A stretch of 64,000 nucleotides of DNA from CAYURP01 sp964447175 (GCA_964447175.1 CAYURP010000006.1:14901-78900), one strand, 5' to 3'. Counted from the first letter of the stretch, positions 1 to 10,089 are shown. The notes: generated from the letters alone by a model not told the origin. Translations and numbers: made by a program.

Positions 1-574
1 TGTCTCTTTCGATGCCTAAAACCAGCATTCCCTTTTCGGTTAACTCGCACTGGGATAACGAACTTCCAATCAGGGGGGAGTTCTCCTTTATAATCGCTCG
101 TACCAGACCAAAACCTTCAATCAAGTGAAGAAGGTCCTCGGTGGCAGCTTCCTCCAGAGCGGGAGATTTTACCAGCTTATCCTCGATAAAGCTCTCCCAT
201 CTTCTTATGAAGCCCTTATGAGTTGCTATTTTATAGATTCCAAATATTCCCAAAACAAGAATCACCACGTTAATAGGCAGCTGAAAACCTTGGCTGGTCA
301 CCAGAGAGGACGTGCCGGTCACAATAACCGTAATAATACCCGCATTACCCAAGATCATCAGCCAGCTGACGATCTTCCGCCGTCGAGGATGGTTCACCAC
401 AAATTCTGCCTCTCGCGTTGTAAAACCCGTTCCAGAGAAAGCTGACAATGCCTGAAACCTCGCTCTCTTTTCGTCCATCCCCGTCATCATCAAGGCAATA
501 GAAGCTGCTCTTACTATGAGAAAGGAAAATAATATGACCAGCAAGGTAGGTAAAAGAAGATATATACCACCCAT
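1..574 (-). CDS. TrkA-C domain membrane protein (partial)
   Basis: The ATG at 574 follows a GGAGG ribosome site; 191 codons are visible and the gene runs off the window start. The protein opens with a hydrophobic segment (about residues 3-30), then a cytoplasmic stretch with SAFSGTGFTTREAE (about 43-56), then two more membrane helices (about 70-118). A soluble part begins near residue 145 and resembles an RCK/TrkA-C ligand-binding domain. I know this arrangement from a family usually labelled potassium transporter/TrkA-C domain protein. The exact substrate cannot be read here. It lies directly downstream of the tamBA genes on the same strand and may be cotranscribed with them. Confidence 0.75.
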   Translation of the reverse strand, partial: MGGIYLLLPTLLVILFSFLIVRAASIALMMTGMDEKRARFQALSAFSGTGFTTREAEFVVNHPRRRKIVSWLMILGNAGIITVIVTGTSSLVTSQGFQLPINVVILVLGIFGIYKIATHKGFIRRWESFIEDKLVKSPALEEAATEDLLHLIEGFGLVRAIIKENSPLIGSSLSQCELTEKGMLVLGIERD

Positions 575-575
575 G

Positions 576-878
576 TCAACTACCTCCAAAAAAATTTATA
601 TTTTTTTCAAGATTGCCTTTAATTAAGCCTACAATATTATTTCGCATAATGCAAATGGCATCCAAAATACTTGACAAAAGAATCATCACCACGTAGACCC
701 TTGAGAGCTCGGCGCTGTAGGTTATGTCTTTGTGAAGCACTGGGGGCCGATCCTTAAGTAAATCCTGGACTTTTTGTGCGAATTGTTTGGGGAGAATCAC
801 CTTAATCAACTCAGAGACATTTAATCCTCCTGCTCGCAATCTATCCCTGTGCCATATCTTTTGATATGTGAAATTCAT
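576..878 (-). CDS. Small hypothetical protein with one membrane helix
   Basis: A 100-residue reading frame fills the space between tamA (5 bases upstream) and the TrkA-C gene (1 base downstream) on the same strand. The N-terminal half is charged; residues about 60-86 form one hydrophobic helix (VYVVMILLSSILDAICIM). I do not recognise the family. The tight fit between two real genes favours a real gene, but the start has only a weak ribosome site and the frame also contains the ribosome site of the next gene. It could be a chance frame. Confidence 0.45.
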   Translation of the reverse strand: MNFTYQKIWHRDRLRAGGLNVSELIKVILPKQFAQKVQDLLKDRPPVLHKDITYSAELSRVYVVMILLSSILDAICIMRNNIVGLIKGNLEKNINFFGGS

Positions 879-883
879 TCCAT

Positions 884-2677
884 CTAAAATGTCTGCCCCA
901 TGTTGAATATCAGTTGCCCTTCCGGTTCACCTTTCCTTGGTCTCAGATTGATGCCATAATCAACGCGCACGATTCCGATGGGCGTGTTTGCACGAATTCC
1001 AAAGCCCAGGCAAGTCCGAATATCACCAAAATGTAAATCCTCTGGTCTGGACCATACGTTACCTATATCTGCGAACAGTACTGCACCAATTATCTTATAA
1101 AGGGCCTGACGGATCTCAATTAGATTCCAGATAAGTTTTAGTCTCCCGCCCAGGGGGATACGGTCTGTATCCAGAGGTCCCACCAGCTGATAACCGAATC
1201 CTCTTAGCGAATTTGGTCCGCCAGCGTAAAATCTTTCATTCAAAGGTATATCTCGTGATGCACCGAAGAAGTCCATCCATCCAATCTCCAGTGCGCTTCC
1301 AATAATGGTGGACCGTTTCCAAGGATAAAAGTATTTGAGTGTTCCTTGAGAACGTACAAAGCTGTTGGTGCCCCTCAAAAAAGACCCCGCAAGCTCATTG
1401 CTCCACTCCAGATAGACACCGTGGGTGGAGTTGAACAAGTTGTCCCGCGTGTCATAGATCAAGGACAGAGTTAAAGTTCGCAGATTAGTCTTAAGCTCTT
1501 CTGGGATGGTTCTTACCTTAATTCTACTTAACTTCACGTCCTCATATCGGTAGATGAGAGAAGCGATGGAGCGTTTTCCGAAATTCCTTCCGACAACCAG
1601 ACGTCCACCCGTCCTCTTGAGATCATAGCCGGGCTCTTCCAGATATTCAAGCAAAAGATTGACATCGGTTCGCCAACGAAAGCCCAGAGTCCATGGTTCA
1701 GTAAAGGAAGCTTCTATACCACGGCTTACAAAGCTTATCCTTGCGGCAAGCCCCGCTTTTCGGGCAGTGCCCAGCAAATTAGTGTTGAAAACTTCAATTC
1801 TCCCCCGGGCTTTTTCGATTGATCCATACCCAACTGCAACATTGAACTCAAAGGGCTCACTCTCTTGAATTTCAATAAGAATGTCCTTCTGCGTCGAATC
1901 TCCCTTGAGACTCGGTTGCGGACGAATAAATACGCTCTGGAATAACCCGGTTAGATATAACCTTCTTTGGGACTCCAGAAGGCGAGAGTATCTGACCACC
2001 TCTCCCAGCCGGAAAAGGAGCTCACGATTTATCACTTTAGGCCTGGTTTTTTTCGCACCTTCAAGGCGGATCCCAGAAATAGTGAATTGAGTCTTCTCCT
2101 CTATGGTAAAGTCGATCAGCGCTTGATGAGTTTCGGAGTTGATTCGGATATCTGGTTTGACTTCAGCTTCAAGGTAGCCATTGTTGGCATAAAGAGTGAG
2201 AAGAGAAAGAGTGATGTTCTGAATTGTCTTTTGACTGAAAGGATCTCCCGGTTTTATCTTAATCCTTTGCAGAAGCAGGCTGTCGCTGAACACGGAGTTA
2301 CCGAACACTGCTACTCTTTCAACCTGAGTTAGATCTCCTTCCGACAGATTAATATGAACCTGAGCTTCCTGTTGGGTTGAATCGATATTGACCTGAGTAT
2401 CCAGTATTTGGATCTCAAGATACCCATTTTGCTGGTAAAAGAGGTTAAGGTTTTTCAGATCATCCTGAAAAATATCAGGATGGTAATAGGAAGGAGACAA
2501 AAACCGAGAAGGGCGAGTAAGCATGACTCGCCTAAGTCTGCTGTCGGTGAATGCCTGGTTGCCTTGAAAGGTGACTGACTTGACTTTAATCTTTTTGGAG
2601 ATTTCTTTTGCTGCTGCTACCTGGCCCAGAAAACATAATAAAAGGATTAGATAGAAAACAACCCTTAGTCTCATCAC
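884..2677 (-). CDS. tamA: TamA/BamA-family outer membrane protein
   Basis: Omp85-type assembly protein of the outer membrane. It has a signal peptide (about residues 1-23), POTRA-like repeats (about 27-270) and a C-terminal 16-strand-type barrel (about 290-597) ending in phenylalanine. The L6 signature LRGF starts at residue 491 after GGPNS. At 597 residues it is close to E. coli TamA (577) and much shorter than BamA. The next gene upstream encodes TamB, so TamA is the better call than BamA. The start is GTG at 2677, or ATG at 2674; both overlap the tamB stop, which implies translational coupling. With TamB it probably inserts outer membrane proteins or moves lipids across the periplasm. Confidence 0.88.
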   Translation of the reverse strand: MMRLRVVFYLILLLCFLGQVAAAKEISKKIKVKSVTFQGNQAFTDSRLRRVMLTRPSRFLSPSYYHPDIFQDDLKNLNLFYQQNGYLEIQILDTQVNIDSTQQEAQVHINLSEGDLTQVERVAVFGNSVFSDSLLLQRIKIKPGDPFSQKTIQNITLSLLTLYANNGYLEAEVKPDIRINSETHQALIDFTIEEKTQFTISGIRLEGAKKTRPKVINRELLFRLGEVVRYSRLLESQRRLYLTGLFQSVFIRPQPSLKGDSTQKDILIEIQESEPFEFNVAVGYGSIEKARGRIEVFNTNLLGTARKAGLAARISFVSRGIEASFTEPWTLGFRWRTDVNLLLEYLEEPGYDLKRTGGRLVVGRNFGKRSIASLIYRYEDVKLSRIKVRTIPEELKTNLRTLTLSLIYDTRDNLFNSTHGVYLEWSNELAGSFLRGTNSFVRSQGTLKYFYPWKRSTIIGSALEIGWMDFFGASRDIPLNERFYAGGPNSLRGFGYQLVGPLDTDRIPLGGRLKLIWNLIEIRQALYKIIGAVLFADIGNVWSRPEDLHFGDIRTCLGFGIRANTPIGIVRVDYGINLRPRKGEPEGQLIFNMGQTF

Positions 2678-5600
2678 TTAGATCTCAACTTATATTTTAG
2701 ACTCATGCCTGATCGCCCCCGCTGATCTGTTTCGCCCTCAAGAGAAAAGTGCCTGGACAACTCGTAATCCAGGCGTATGCTTCTTTCGTTGAAATGGCCA
2801 ACGGTAGTTATGTAGGTCATGGTCATTCGACGTGAAATCCTCTTGGAGGCGAGCAGCTGCGGCCCCCAGGACCTGTCAAACCGAAAGAGATTGCCCTCAA
2901 TGGACATCTGATCCAATCCTAATAAGTCCCCCAGTTTTCCGGTAGTATACCCGGAGATCTTCTGGCTGGAAAAGGATTGAGCCCGTTCCAAAAGAGCACT
3001 GGATAAGGAACCCTCTTTTCCTTCTGTGTCTTTGCCCACAAGCTCGTCCCGGCTTACACCAAGAGTCAAAAGGGAAAGTATGTTCGACTTGTCTAAAGGA
3101 GGCTCAGATTTAAGCTCCACCACCACCTCGTCCAGGGGACCGGCAATGGTGATAGTTACAGTGTAAGGAGTCATCTCGGTTGCCCGATAAGTCTTGACAG
3201 TAGCCTCCGCTGCGAAATCTATAATGGGATTCAGACGATCCGGATCGACGAAATCAACTACTCCATTTTTAACCTTGAACTTACGATCAAGGTAGAGGAT
3301 ATATCCCTCTTCTACAGAAACGCGACCGGTAACGTTGGGCTGTGCCGGGGAACCTACAATACCTAACTCAGTATGCAAACGCAGCCGAGCCAGGTTGTTG
3401 TCAATCCAAATCTTTTCACTTTCCCTTAATCGTATGTCCATGCGGATTTGCTGTAAAAAGGGGGGCAGCTCCTTTTTCGGCCTTTCCACAGCTTGCACAA
3501 AGGACAAAATGGACTGCGGCTTGAAATTAGCCAGGAAGCGCGATTCCCCCATTACGATGTCACCCTCCAAAAGGTAATAGTTATTCTGTTTTCTATAATT
3601 AAATTGGGCTGATCGAACCAGAACATTTGCCTCCCTGGGGCGATTAATATTCACATCCTTTATGACGGCCTGGACATTGGCATCTGAGAGTTTTCCTAAC
3701 TCGTGGGTCAGGGTACCTGTAGCAAAGACAGTCCCTCCACCCATTTGTATAAAGAGGGAATCCAGGTAGACCTGGTTTTGGCTAAAGCCCACTTTGACCA
3801 CACCACCAGTCATTGGCGTATCCAGAAACAAGGGTTGCATTACTAAACCCTGCACCTCCAGTTGCCCCTCCAGCTGCGGACTCTCCAGCAGCCCGATAAC
3901 TCTAACTTCTGTATTCAGAGTTCCAGATAGTTTTTCAACATCGGTCAAAAAAGGCTGCAAAAGTGAAAGATCCATCTGGTTAATCTGGGCAGTGAATTCC
4001 ATTGAATCCTGTGAAATGGTTCCCTTTCCTGACACGGTGCCAAAATCAGATATGGCTAAACTGGTCTCCAGTTCGAATCGTTTCCATTTAGATGCTGTAA
4101 CTTGTGCTTGAAACTTAAAGGGTGTTTCTCGAATTACTCCGCTCACATTTTCAACATTCAGAATGGAATCCTGGACAGATAAAATCACCTTAATTTGCCT
4201 GATCGCCTCCTTTTCTGGGCCAGGCTGAAGGCTGCCATCCGAAACCGACAGTTTGCCCACCGGATTGGGATTGGCCAAGGTTCCATTCCAGCTTAAATCA
4301 TATGAAGCATGGCCGGAAACGCGGATCCCTTGAGGTATAAAGGGATTAAACAGACTCAGATCGAAACTCTCTCCCTTTGCCCGGCCTTGGAGCAAACTGC
4401 TATGGGAGATAAAGTAAGTCCCATCCTCCTTCTTCTTTAGATCCACTTTCCCCGTAATCCAGGAATAATGGCCCTTGTCATGCAACTCAATCGGCTCAAA
4501 TATAAAACTCTGACTTGCGAATGCCATATGCCCCAGCAAGGAATCCATTTCCACAGATTGGAAACGAGGTTTTCTTAAGTAAAAGTCAAGCTCTGCCTGA
4601 GGATGGTCCAGGTTCCCCGATAGATTCAGACTGAACTGGAGGAATCCTCCGATATCCTGAGACTGTGCTAAAAGGAGATTCAGCTTGTCCAGCTCTATTT
4701 TGTCTCCATCCAGCTGCACTGAAAGTTGATTTGTCTTAGTCAGATCAAATGTAGCTATAATCTTTCCGGCTGGGCGGCCTTCAACTTGAATCCCTTCTAA
4801 TCCTTGCGACAAATCAGATAGACGATCGGGTTGAACCTGAAGCAATTCTATATCGCATTTTCCGCGGGCAGTGGGAATGTCGAATTCTCCCACACCTTCA
4901 ATCAACAGAGAATCTCGTAATAGTTGCAGAGATGACAGAGTGATTAGCTGATCTTCTATTTCAATCTTTATCTGACCCTTATCGAATGCAATATCTCCAT
5001 AGCCGGGTTGGATCAGGTCAACTATAAGTTCACCTTTAAGGCTGTCTACTGAACCACTAGCGTAGCCTTGGTATATAATTCCACCCTTAATATCTGCTAT
5101 ATGAAGGGGCGGCCGGAGCGTGTCTATAGGATCTAAATTGCCAGCAAACTGAAGTCCGGACACGTAAGCCTGTTTATCTCGATAAAGCAGATGGGCATTG
5201 AGACTATCCAGCGGAAAATTCTGGTATTTTATATCTTGTGCTTTGACCTCAGCGCGGATTTCAGGAGAGCTCAGTTTACCTCCAAGCATCCCCTGGATTT
5301 CGAGCTGGCCTGTTAACTCGGGGAAGTCAAAAAATGCGGCCAGAGGTTCCAACTCAGGTATTCTGGCCGAAAATTCGCCCTCAACAAATTCCCCATGCAA
5401 TTTTGCTTTGGCAGATATCTCGGAATTACCTTGACCAAACCAGAAACTGGCCATCTCTTTCTCGTAAGAGAGTTTTGTGGAAAAATCAGGCAAGGATTTT
5501 GATCGGTACTTTATTTGTCTGAGGCCAAAGTTCGCATTTATATTCAATGCTTTTGGATCCTTTGCAGGTCCTGAAGTACTAAGCTGACCTGAGATTTTCC

Positions 5601-6762
5601 CCTGATAGGGCGAAGGTTTATCATATAAAGATTCGCATACCTTAGCTAGATCAACTCCCTTCACTGACATAGAGAGCTTTGAGGTGAAAAGACTATCAGT
5701 CAAAACTTCCCCTTGACCAGATATCACGCCACCTAAAAGCTCAACTTTTATATTCTCTAAATCGATGTGACCAGGTTCCCAATCTGCTTCAAGTAAACCG
5801 CTATGTATGCGGGCTGAGGCGATATCGAATTTCGTAAGTTCTACCCGAGTGCTGACCTTCGGATGACTAATGGATCCCCTAAGACCAAAAGTCAGATTCA
5901 TATCACCTCGAATTGGAGAAAGCTGTTTGGGCCAATGTTCTGCAATTCCATGCAATAATGACCCAGGATTGCCTTGCAAGCGAAAATCACCCCGTATCAA
6001 CGTGTCCTCATCGACTATAATCACTTCCCCATTTCCCATAAAATCAAAACCAGGTAAATGAGTCGAAATCGAGTCAACTCGCAATTGTTTTGGACTAACC
6101 ATCCCCGCAAGTTGCAGATCGTCTATTGTCAATGGAATGTCTTGATATTCAGCTCTTCCAGAGTCTACCTGTACGGTATAGCTATAGGTTTCATTGCCTT
6201 GGTATTCAGCACCAAAGTTCAGATTGTGTAATAAAGCATAAATCGGGATCAAATTATCCAGATATTGCAGCGAAGCCTTGCGGAGCGATAGTTGATCGAA
6301 TTGAATCTGAAGTTGGGTTTTCTTAAGAGAACTATCCGGTTTTGCGGATGATCTGGGCAGAGGAAGATTGAATGCACCTGAGGTGTCTCGCAGAATAGTC
6401 AGATTCAGACTATCTATATCTAAGGATCTAATGTGAAGTCGACGACTGAGGAGGTCAGCTAAAGAGTATTCCATTTTAGCATAATTCAAAGTCAAAAAAG
6501 GAATTGTCTCCCCGGCCTGCATTTGATAAATTTGGACATCTCGTAGCTGCAGACGTGATAGTAAATTGGTCTCCAGCTGTCCGATACTTACCTCCAGACC
6601 CACTCTCTGCTTCAGTTGTTTCTCGGCGAATCCCTTGAGCAGCCTTTCACCTGGACTCAATGTAAGCAGGAAAAGTAAAAACACGATCCCCACAAAAACA
6701 AAGATAAGTCCAGCAACCACTACTCTGGTGGCTCGACTCCATCCTGTTTTTTTTGGTCTCAT
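2674..6762 (-). CDS. tamB: TamB-family (DUF490) translocation and assembly protein
   Basis: A 1362-residue AsmA/TamB-like protein. An N-terminal membrane anchor (about residues 11-33) is followed by a very long beta-rich repeat region and a C-terminal TamB/DUF490 domain (about the last 350 residues, with VEEGYILYLDRKFKVKNGVVDF and LTLGVSRDEL). Family knowledge: TamB is an inner-membrane-anchored beta-helical groove that spans the periplasm and contacts TamA. It is slightly longer than E. coli TamB (1259). The ATG at 6762 has a CGGAGAA ribosome site. Its stop overlaps the tamA start, so the two form an operon in the order tamB-tamA. Confidence 0.9.
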   Translation of the reverse strand: MRPKKTGWSRATRVVVAGLIFVFVGIVFLLFLLTLSPGERLLKGFAEKQLKQRVGLEVSIGQLETNLLSRLQLRDVQIYQMQAGETIPFLTLNYAKMEYSLADLLSRRLHIRSLDIDSLNLTILRDTSGAFNLPLPRSSAKPDSSLKKTQLQIQFDQLSLRKASLQYLDNLIPIYALLHNLNFGAEYQGNETYSYTVQVDSGRAEYQDIPLTIDDLQLAGMVSPKQLRVDSISTHLPGFDFMGNGEVIIVDEDTLIRGDFRLQGNPGSLLHGIAEHWPKQLSPIRGDMNLTFGLRGSISHPKVSTRVELTKFDIASARIHSGLLEADWEPGHIDLENIKVELLGGVISGQGEVLTDSLFTSKLSMSVKGVDLAKVCESLYDKPSPYQGKISGQLSTSGPAKDPKALNINANFGLRQIKYRSKSLPDFSTKLSYEKEMASFWFGQGNSEISAKAKLHGEFVEGEFSARIPELEPLAAFFDFPELTGQLEIQGMLGGKLSSPEIRAEVKAQDIKYQNFPLDSLNAHLLYRDKQAYVSGLQFAGNLDPIDTLRPPLHIADIKGGIIYQGYASGSVDSLKGELIVDLIQPGYGDIAFDKGQIKIEIEDQLITLSSLQLLRDSLLIEGVGEFDIPTARGKCDIELLQVQPDRLSDLSQGLEGIQVEGRPAGKIIATFDLTKTNQLSVQLDGDKIELDKLNLLLAQSQDIGGFLQFSLNLSGNLDHPQAELDFYLRKPRFQSVEMDSLLGHMAFASQSFIFEPIELHDKGHYSWITGKVDLKKKEDGTYFISHSSLLQGRAKGESFDLSLFNPFIPQGIRVSGHASYDLSWNGTLANPNPVGKLSVSDGSLQPGPEKEAIRQIKVILSVQDSILNVENVSGVIRETPFKFQAQVTASKWKRFELETSLAISDFGTVSGKGTISQDSMEFTAQINQMDLSLLQPFLTDVEKLSGTLNTEVRVIGLLESPQLEGQLEVQGLVMQPLFLDTPMTGGVVKVGFSQNQVYLDSLFIQMGGGTVFATGTLTHELGKLSDANVQAVIKDVNINRPREANVLVRSAQFNYRKQNNYYLLEGDIVMGESRFLANFKPQSILSFVQAVERPKKELPPFLQQIRMDIRLRESEKIWIDNNLARLRLHTELGIVGSPAQPNVTGRVSVEEGYILYLDRKFKVKNGVVDFVDPDRLNPIIDFAAEATVKTYRATEMTPYTVTITIAGPLDEVVVELKSEPPLDKSNILSLLTLGVSRDELVGKDTEGKEGSLSSALLERAQSFSSQKISGYTTGKLGDLLGLDQMSIEGNLFRFDRSWGPQLLASKRISRRMTMTYITTVGHFNERSIRLDYELSRHFSLEGETDQRGRSGMSLKYKLRSK

Positions 6763-6832
6763 ATTTTCTCCGTGAAAAACAACCAGAGGGGATATCCATT
6801 CTTATCCAACCATTGCCAGATCAGGTTGAATT

Positions 6833-7900
6833 CTACAGCCATTTCTTCTTCCTGAAAAAAATCACCATATACACAGCGACAACGGCCATAATTGCCAAAA
6901 TCCCAAAATATCCCCAGCGCCACTCAAGTTCTGGCATAAATTTGAAGTTCATTCCATAGATGCCGGCTATAAAAGTCAAAGGAATAAATATGGTGGCGAT
7001 GATGGTTAAAACCTTCATAACCGCATTCATTCGATTGCTGATGCTGGAAAGATAAATATCCAGCATTCCAGCAAGCATATCCCTGTATGTCTCGATGGTA
7101 TCGATCACCTGAATGGTATGATCGTAGACGTCCCTGAGATATATGACTGTGGATTTCTGAATAAGGGATGACTCCCCTCTTTCCAAGCCACTAATTAACT
7201 CCCTCAAAGGCCAGACCGATTTACGTAACAAGATCATTTCTCTTTTCAGATTGTGGATTGTCTGCAAGGTTTCCGGGGCTGGATTGGTGACCAATTCTTC
7301 CTCCGCTGACTCTATCTCTTCTCCCAGTTTTTCCAGGATTATGAAATAGCTGTCAACAATTGCATCCACTAACGCATAAGCCAGATAGTCAGCTCCCATT
7401 TTTCTAATACGACCTTTTGCATTTCTGATTCTTTCCCTTATGGAATTGAAAACATCTCCTTCTGTCTCCTGAAAGGAGATAACGAAATTTGAACCAAGGA
7501 TTAAACTGACCTGTTCAGCTCCTATTTCGCCCTCTTCTTGATTATAATGAAGCATCTTCAAAACCACAAAGAGGTAACTGTCAAAGTCTTCCATTTTGGG
7601 ACGCTGTCCAGTGTTTACAATGTCTTCTAAAACAAGAGGATGCACGTCAAAATGTTTCCCAATTTTCTCTATAATATCCACCTCATGAAGACCATCAATA
7701 TTTATCCAGGTGACTGTAGGTTTTTCCTTGAAGGGAAAGCATTCCTCGATCTTTTTTGCTTCCTTCTCATTTAATTGAGATTCATCGTAGTCGATTATTC
7801 TGATCCTTGCTTTCTCTATCTTTTTCTTCCCTATATGAACCAGAGTCCCTGGTGACAGACCGGCTTTTTTTGATATTCTCTTAATAAATCTGGGAACCAT
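6833..7900 (-). CDS. corA: CorA magnesium/cobalt transporter
   Basis: A full-length CorA-type divalent cation channel of 355 residues. The soluble N-terminal funnel domain includes WINIDGLHEVDIIEKIGKHF and is followed by the long stalk helix. Two C-terminal membrane helices are joined by the YGMNF selectivity motif (about residues 315-319), and the tail is basic (FFRKKKWL). An AGGAGG-type site precedes the start. The N-terminal third and its upstream ribosome-site region are duplicated at 8698-9045. It sits downstream of an MscS gene and a cation exchanger on the same strand, in an ion-transport neighbourhood. Confidence 0.95.
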   Translation of the reverse strand: MVPRFIKRISKKAGLSPGTLVHIGKKKIEKARIRIIDYDESQLNEKEAKKIEECFPFKEKPTVTWINIDGLHEVDIIEKIGKHFDVHPLVLEDIVNTGQRPKMEDFDSYLFVVLKMLHYNQEEGEIGAEQVSLILGSNFVISFQETEGDVFNSIRERIRNAKGRIRKMGADYLAYALVDAIVDSYFIILEKLGEEIESAEEELVTNPAPETLQTIHNLKREMILLRKSVWPLRELISGLERGESSLIQKSTVIYLRDVYDHTIQVIDTIETYRDMLAGMLDIYLSSISNRMNAVMKVLTIIATIFIPLTFIAGIYGMNFKFMPELEWRWGYFGILAIMAVVAVYMVIFFRKKKWL

Positions 7901-8172
7901 AATTCACCTCCTTTAATATAATTTAATAGCTACCACTTGAATGTCAACGGAATTAAGAGCAGACCATAGTTCAAAGAAAACCGATAAAAACGGAGAGTTT
8001 GTTTAAGGTTGCCTTTATATAGATTAGTGATTTTCAATTCTGAAAACCTTTTGAGTTTTCTTAATGGACTCATACCTTTGTAGTTATATCTTTGCTTAGA
8101 TGATCTTAAACGCTCCTCATTAGTGGTCAAATAAGACTGGATCGAAATACTTACCTTATCTAAAATAAAAAA

Positions 8173-8694
8173 TCAGTTATCAACTTTCAGAACACTTACT
8201 GCATTAGTAAAGAGAGTCGAGTTCGGAATGAGGATTTTTTTATTCTCGGCCTGAAGTGTGGTGTATCGAAGATCGATATCAATCACTTTTCCCTCAAAGC
8301 CGGCTACAGAGATATGCTCATTAAGTTGAAAAGGTCGATACATAAGGATAAGGGCACCTGCAAGGACATTAGAGAGTACGTCCCTGAGAGCAAATCCCAG
8401 AGCAAAACCTGTTAGCCCCAGGCCAGCCACTAAAGCAGTAACGTTGATCCCCATCTTGCCAAGTGCCATTACAGCGCCCAATAATAAGAGTATGCCTTTG
8501 ACCAGCTTTCCGATCAGATTGAAAACTTGTTTTCTTCTCGGTGCGAATCCCTTCCCGATGCTGCCAATGATGGTTTTAATAACAATGCTTAGCAACCAAA
8601 AGAAGATAAAAATGAATACACCCACGGCAGCTCGAGGTCCAAAAACTGCTATTTCAGTTGCCAGGCGGTGCAGCTCTTTCAATATTCCTTCCAT
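8173..8694 (-). CDS. Short MscS-type mechanosensitive channel
   Basis: 173 residues with two N-terminal membrane helices, then the pore-lining TM3 (about residues 85-117; glycine/alanine-rich LVAGLGLTGFALGFALRDVLSNVLAG split over the helix) and the beta domain (GFEGKVIDIDLRYT, then NSTLFTNAV). It ends right after the beta domain, so the C-terminal alpha/beta cage of E. coli MscS (286 residues) is missing. It may act as a minimal channel that releases solutes on osmotic down-shock. Its ribosome site (GGAGGAG) lies in the last codons of the truncated corA copy 3 bases upstream, which ties its translation to that fragment. Confidence 0.88.
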   Translation of the reverse strand: MEGILKELHRLATEIAVFGPRAAVGVFIFIFFWLLSIVIKTIIGSIGKGFAPRRKQVFNLIGKLVKGILLLLGAVMALGKMGINVTALVAGLGLTGFALGFALRDVLSNVLAGALILMYRPFQLNEHISVAGFEGKVIDIDLRYTTLQAENKKILIPNSTLFTNAVSVLKVDN

Positions 8695-8697
8695 TTA

Positions 8698-9015
8698 CTA
8701 CTCCTCCATATTTGTACGTTGCCCCGTATTCATAATGTCCCCCAGAACAAGTGGATGCACCTCAAAATGCTTTCCGATTTTCTCTATGATATCTACCTGA
8801 TGAAGGCCATCTATGTTTATCCAGGTGACTGTCGATTTTTCCTTAAAGGGAAAACACTCCTGGATGGTTTTTGCCTCCCTTTCTTGTAATTGAGATTCAT
8901 CATAGTCGATTATTCTGATCCTGGCTTTCTCTATCTTTTTCTTCCCTACGTGAACCAGAGTTCCTGGTGACAGACCGGCTTTTTTTGATATTCTCTTAAT
9001 AAATCTGGGAACCAT
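8698..9015 (-). pseudogene. Truncated duplicate of corA (N-terminal domain only)
   Basis: 105 codons that match residues 1-105 of the full corA at 6833-7900; about 13 positions differ, so identity is near 88%. The leader with its ribosome site is also copied. Homology ends at NMEE, where a stop follows, before the stalk and both membrane helices. It cannot form a channel. The frame is otherwise open and the differences are mostly conservative, so it may still be translated, perhaps as a soluble domain or only as a leader for the MscS gene. It sits between the exchanger (12 bases upstream) and MscS (3 bases downstream). Confidence 0.8.
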
Positions 9016-9027
9016 AATTCACCTCAT

Positions 9028-9987
9028 TTAATATGATATAATTAAAAAGGTAATATAGCTCACATATAAAACGACAAACGTAATACCCTCCCATTTATCT
9101 AATAAATGTTTCTTGCCGGTGAACATAGTAACAAATAAAAGCACACTGGAAAGTATAACTACACTAACATCTATATTGTTTCTGGCCTGGAAGGGTATGG
9201 GCTTAATGAGCGAGCTTAATCCCAAAACCCAGAATATATTAAAAATATTTGAGCCCACCACATTGCCCACGGCGATTTCAGCATTCTTTTTATAAGCAGC
9301 CATAGCCGAGGTGGCTAACTCGGGAAGAGAGGTTCCCACGGCTACCACGGTCACCCCTATAAAAGATTGGGTGACTCCTAAAGCCGAGGCTATGTAAACA
9401 GCGCCCTCGACAATCAACTTTCCGCCCAAAGCTAAACCGATCAAACCTATGATTACCAATAACGAAGACTTCACCATTCCATACTTTTTTGATGGCACCA
9501 GCTCATCCATCCCTTCCACCCTTTTTGCGATACTAAAGGAATAGTATAAGAATATGATAAAAAATGAAATCAAAACCAATCCGTCTATTCTGGTCAATCC
9601 AGAGAATTCTGATTTATCAATCAAATGGTCATTAGCCAAAACACCCAACATAAGAGCTGCCAGAAGGCTCAAGGGAATCTCCTTCCACACCGTGCCCTTG
9701 GTTACGCTCAAAGGAAAGATAATCGAAGATATGCCCAGAATGAGAAGGATGTTGGCAATGTTGCTTCCCAAAATATTGCCCATAGCGATCCCCGCGTCCC
9801 CTCTGATGCTGGCCATTATGTTCACAAACAATTCAGGCATTGACGTCCCAAAAGCAACAACGGTCAGCCCGATGGCCAGATCAGAGATCTTCAAACTTCT
9901 GGCGATAGACGATGCACCATTCACCAGTAAGTCCGCTCCCTTGATCAACAGCACAAATCCAATAATCAAAAGTATAATCTCAATCAT
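9028..9987 (-). CDS. CaCA-family calcium/sodium (K-dependent) antiporter
   Basis: 319 residues with the two inverted alpha repeats of the CaCA superfamily. Repeat 1 carries GTSMPELFVN and GNILGSNIANILL; repeat 2 carries GTSLPELATS and GNVVGSNIFNIF. About ten membrane helices are predicted, as in E. coli YrbG and archaeal NCX. It should exchange cytoplasmic calcium for sodium or protons across the inner membrane. It is the first gene of a minus-strand ion-transport run (exchanger, corA fragment, MscS, perhaps corA). A promoter lies at 10090-10118 and a perfect palindrome sits over the predicted transcript start. Confidence 0.93.
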   Translation of the reverse strand: MIEIILLIIGFVLLIKGADLLVNGASSIARSLKISDLAIGLTVVAFGTSMPELFVNIMASIRGDAGIAMGNILGSNIANILLILGISSIIFPLSVTKGTVWKEIPLSLLAALMLGVLANDHLIDKSEFSGLTRIDGLVLISFFIIFLYYSFSIAKRVEGMDELVPSKKYGMVKSSLLVIIGLIGLALGGKLIVEGAVYIASALGVTQSFIGVTVVAVGTSLPELATSAMAAYKKNAEIAVGNVVGSNIFNIFWVLGLSSLIKPIPFQARNNIDVSVVILSSVLLFVTMFTGKKHLLDKWEGITFVVLYVSYITFLIISY

Positions 9988-10063
9988 ACTCCTAAATTCA
10001 CTCCCTCTGATTTCTTCACAACGAGCTTGAATATTTTGGTTCTTTTAAAAAAGCATCTATCAT

Positions 10064-10082
10064 AAGCGTATGTTATACGCTT
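10064..10082 (-). promoter_or_regulatory. Perfect palindrome, candidate operator
   Basis: AAGCGTAT-GTT-ATACGCTT is an 8-bp perfect inverted repeat with a 3-bp spacer. It lies just downstream of the -10 of the exchanger promoter, over the expected transcript start, a typical repressor position. The regulator is unknown. Confidence 0.5.
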
Positions 10083-10089
10083 CAAGAAA

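Noticed and set aside
7930..8130. 66-codon minus-strand frame between MscS and corA
   Set aside because: It has no family resemblance, no membrane or motif pattern and an ordinary AT-rich gap composition. I left it out.
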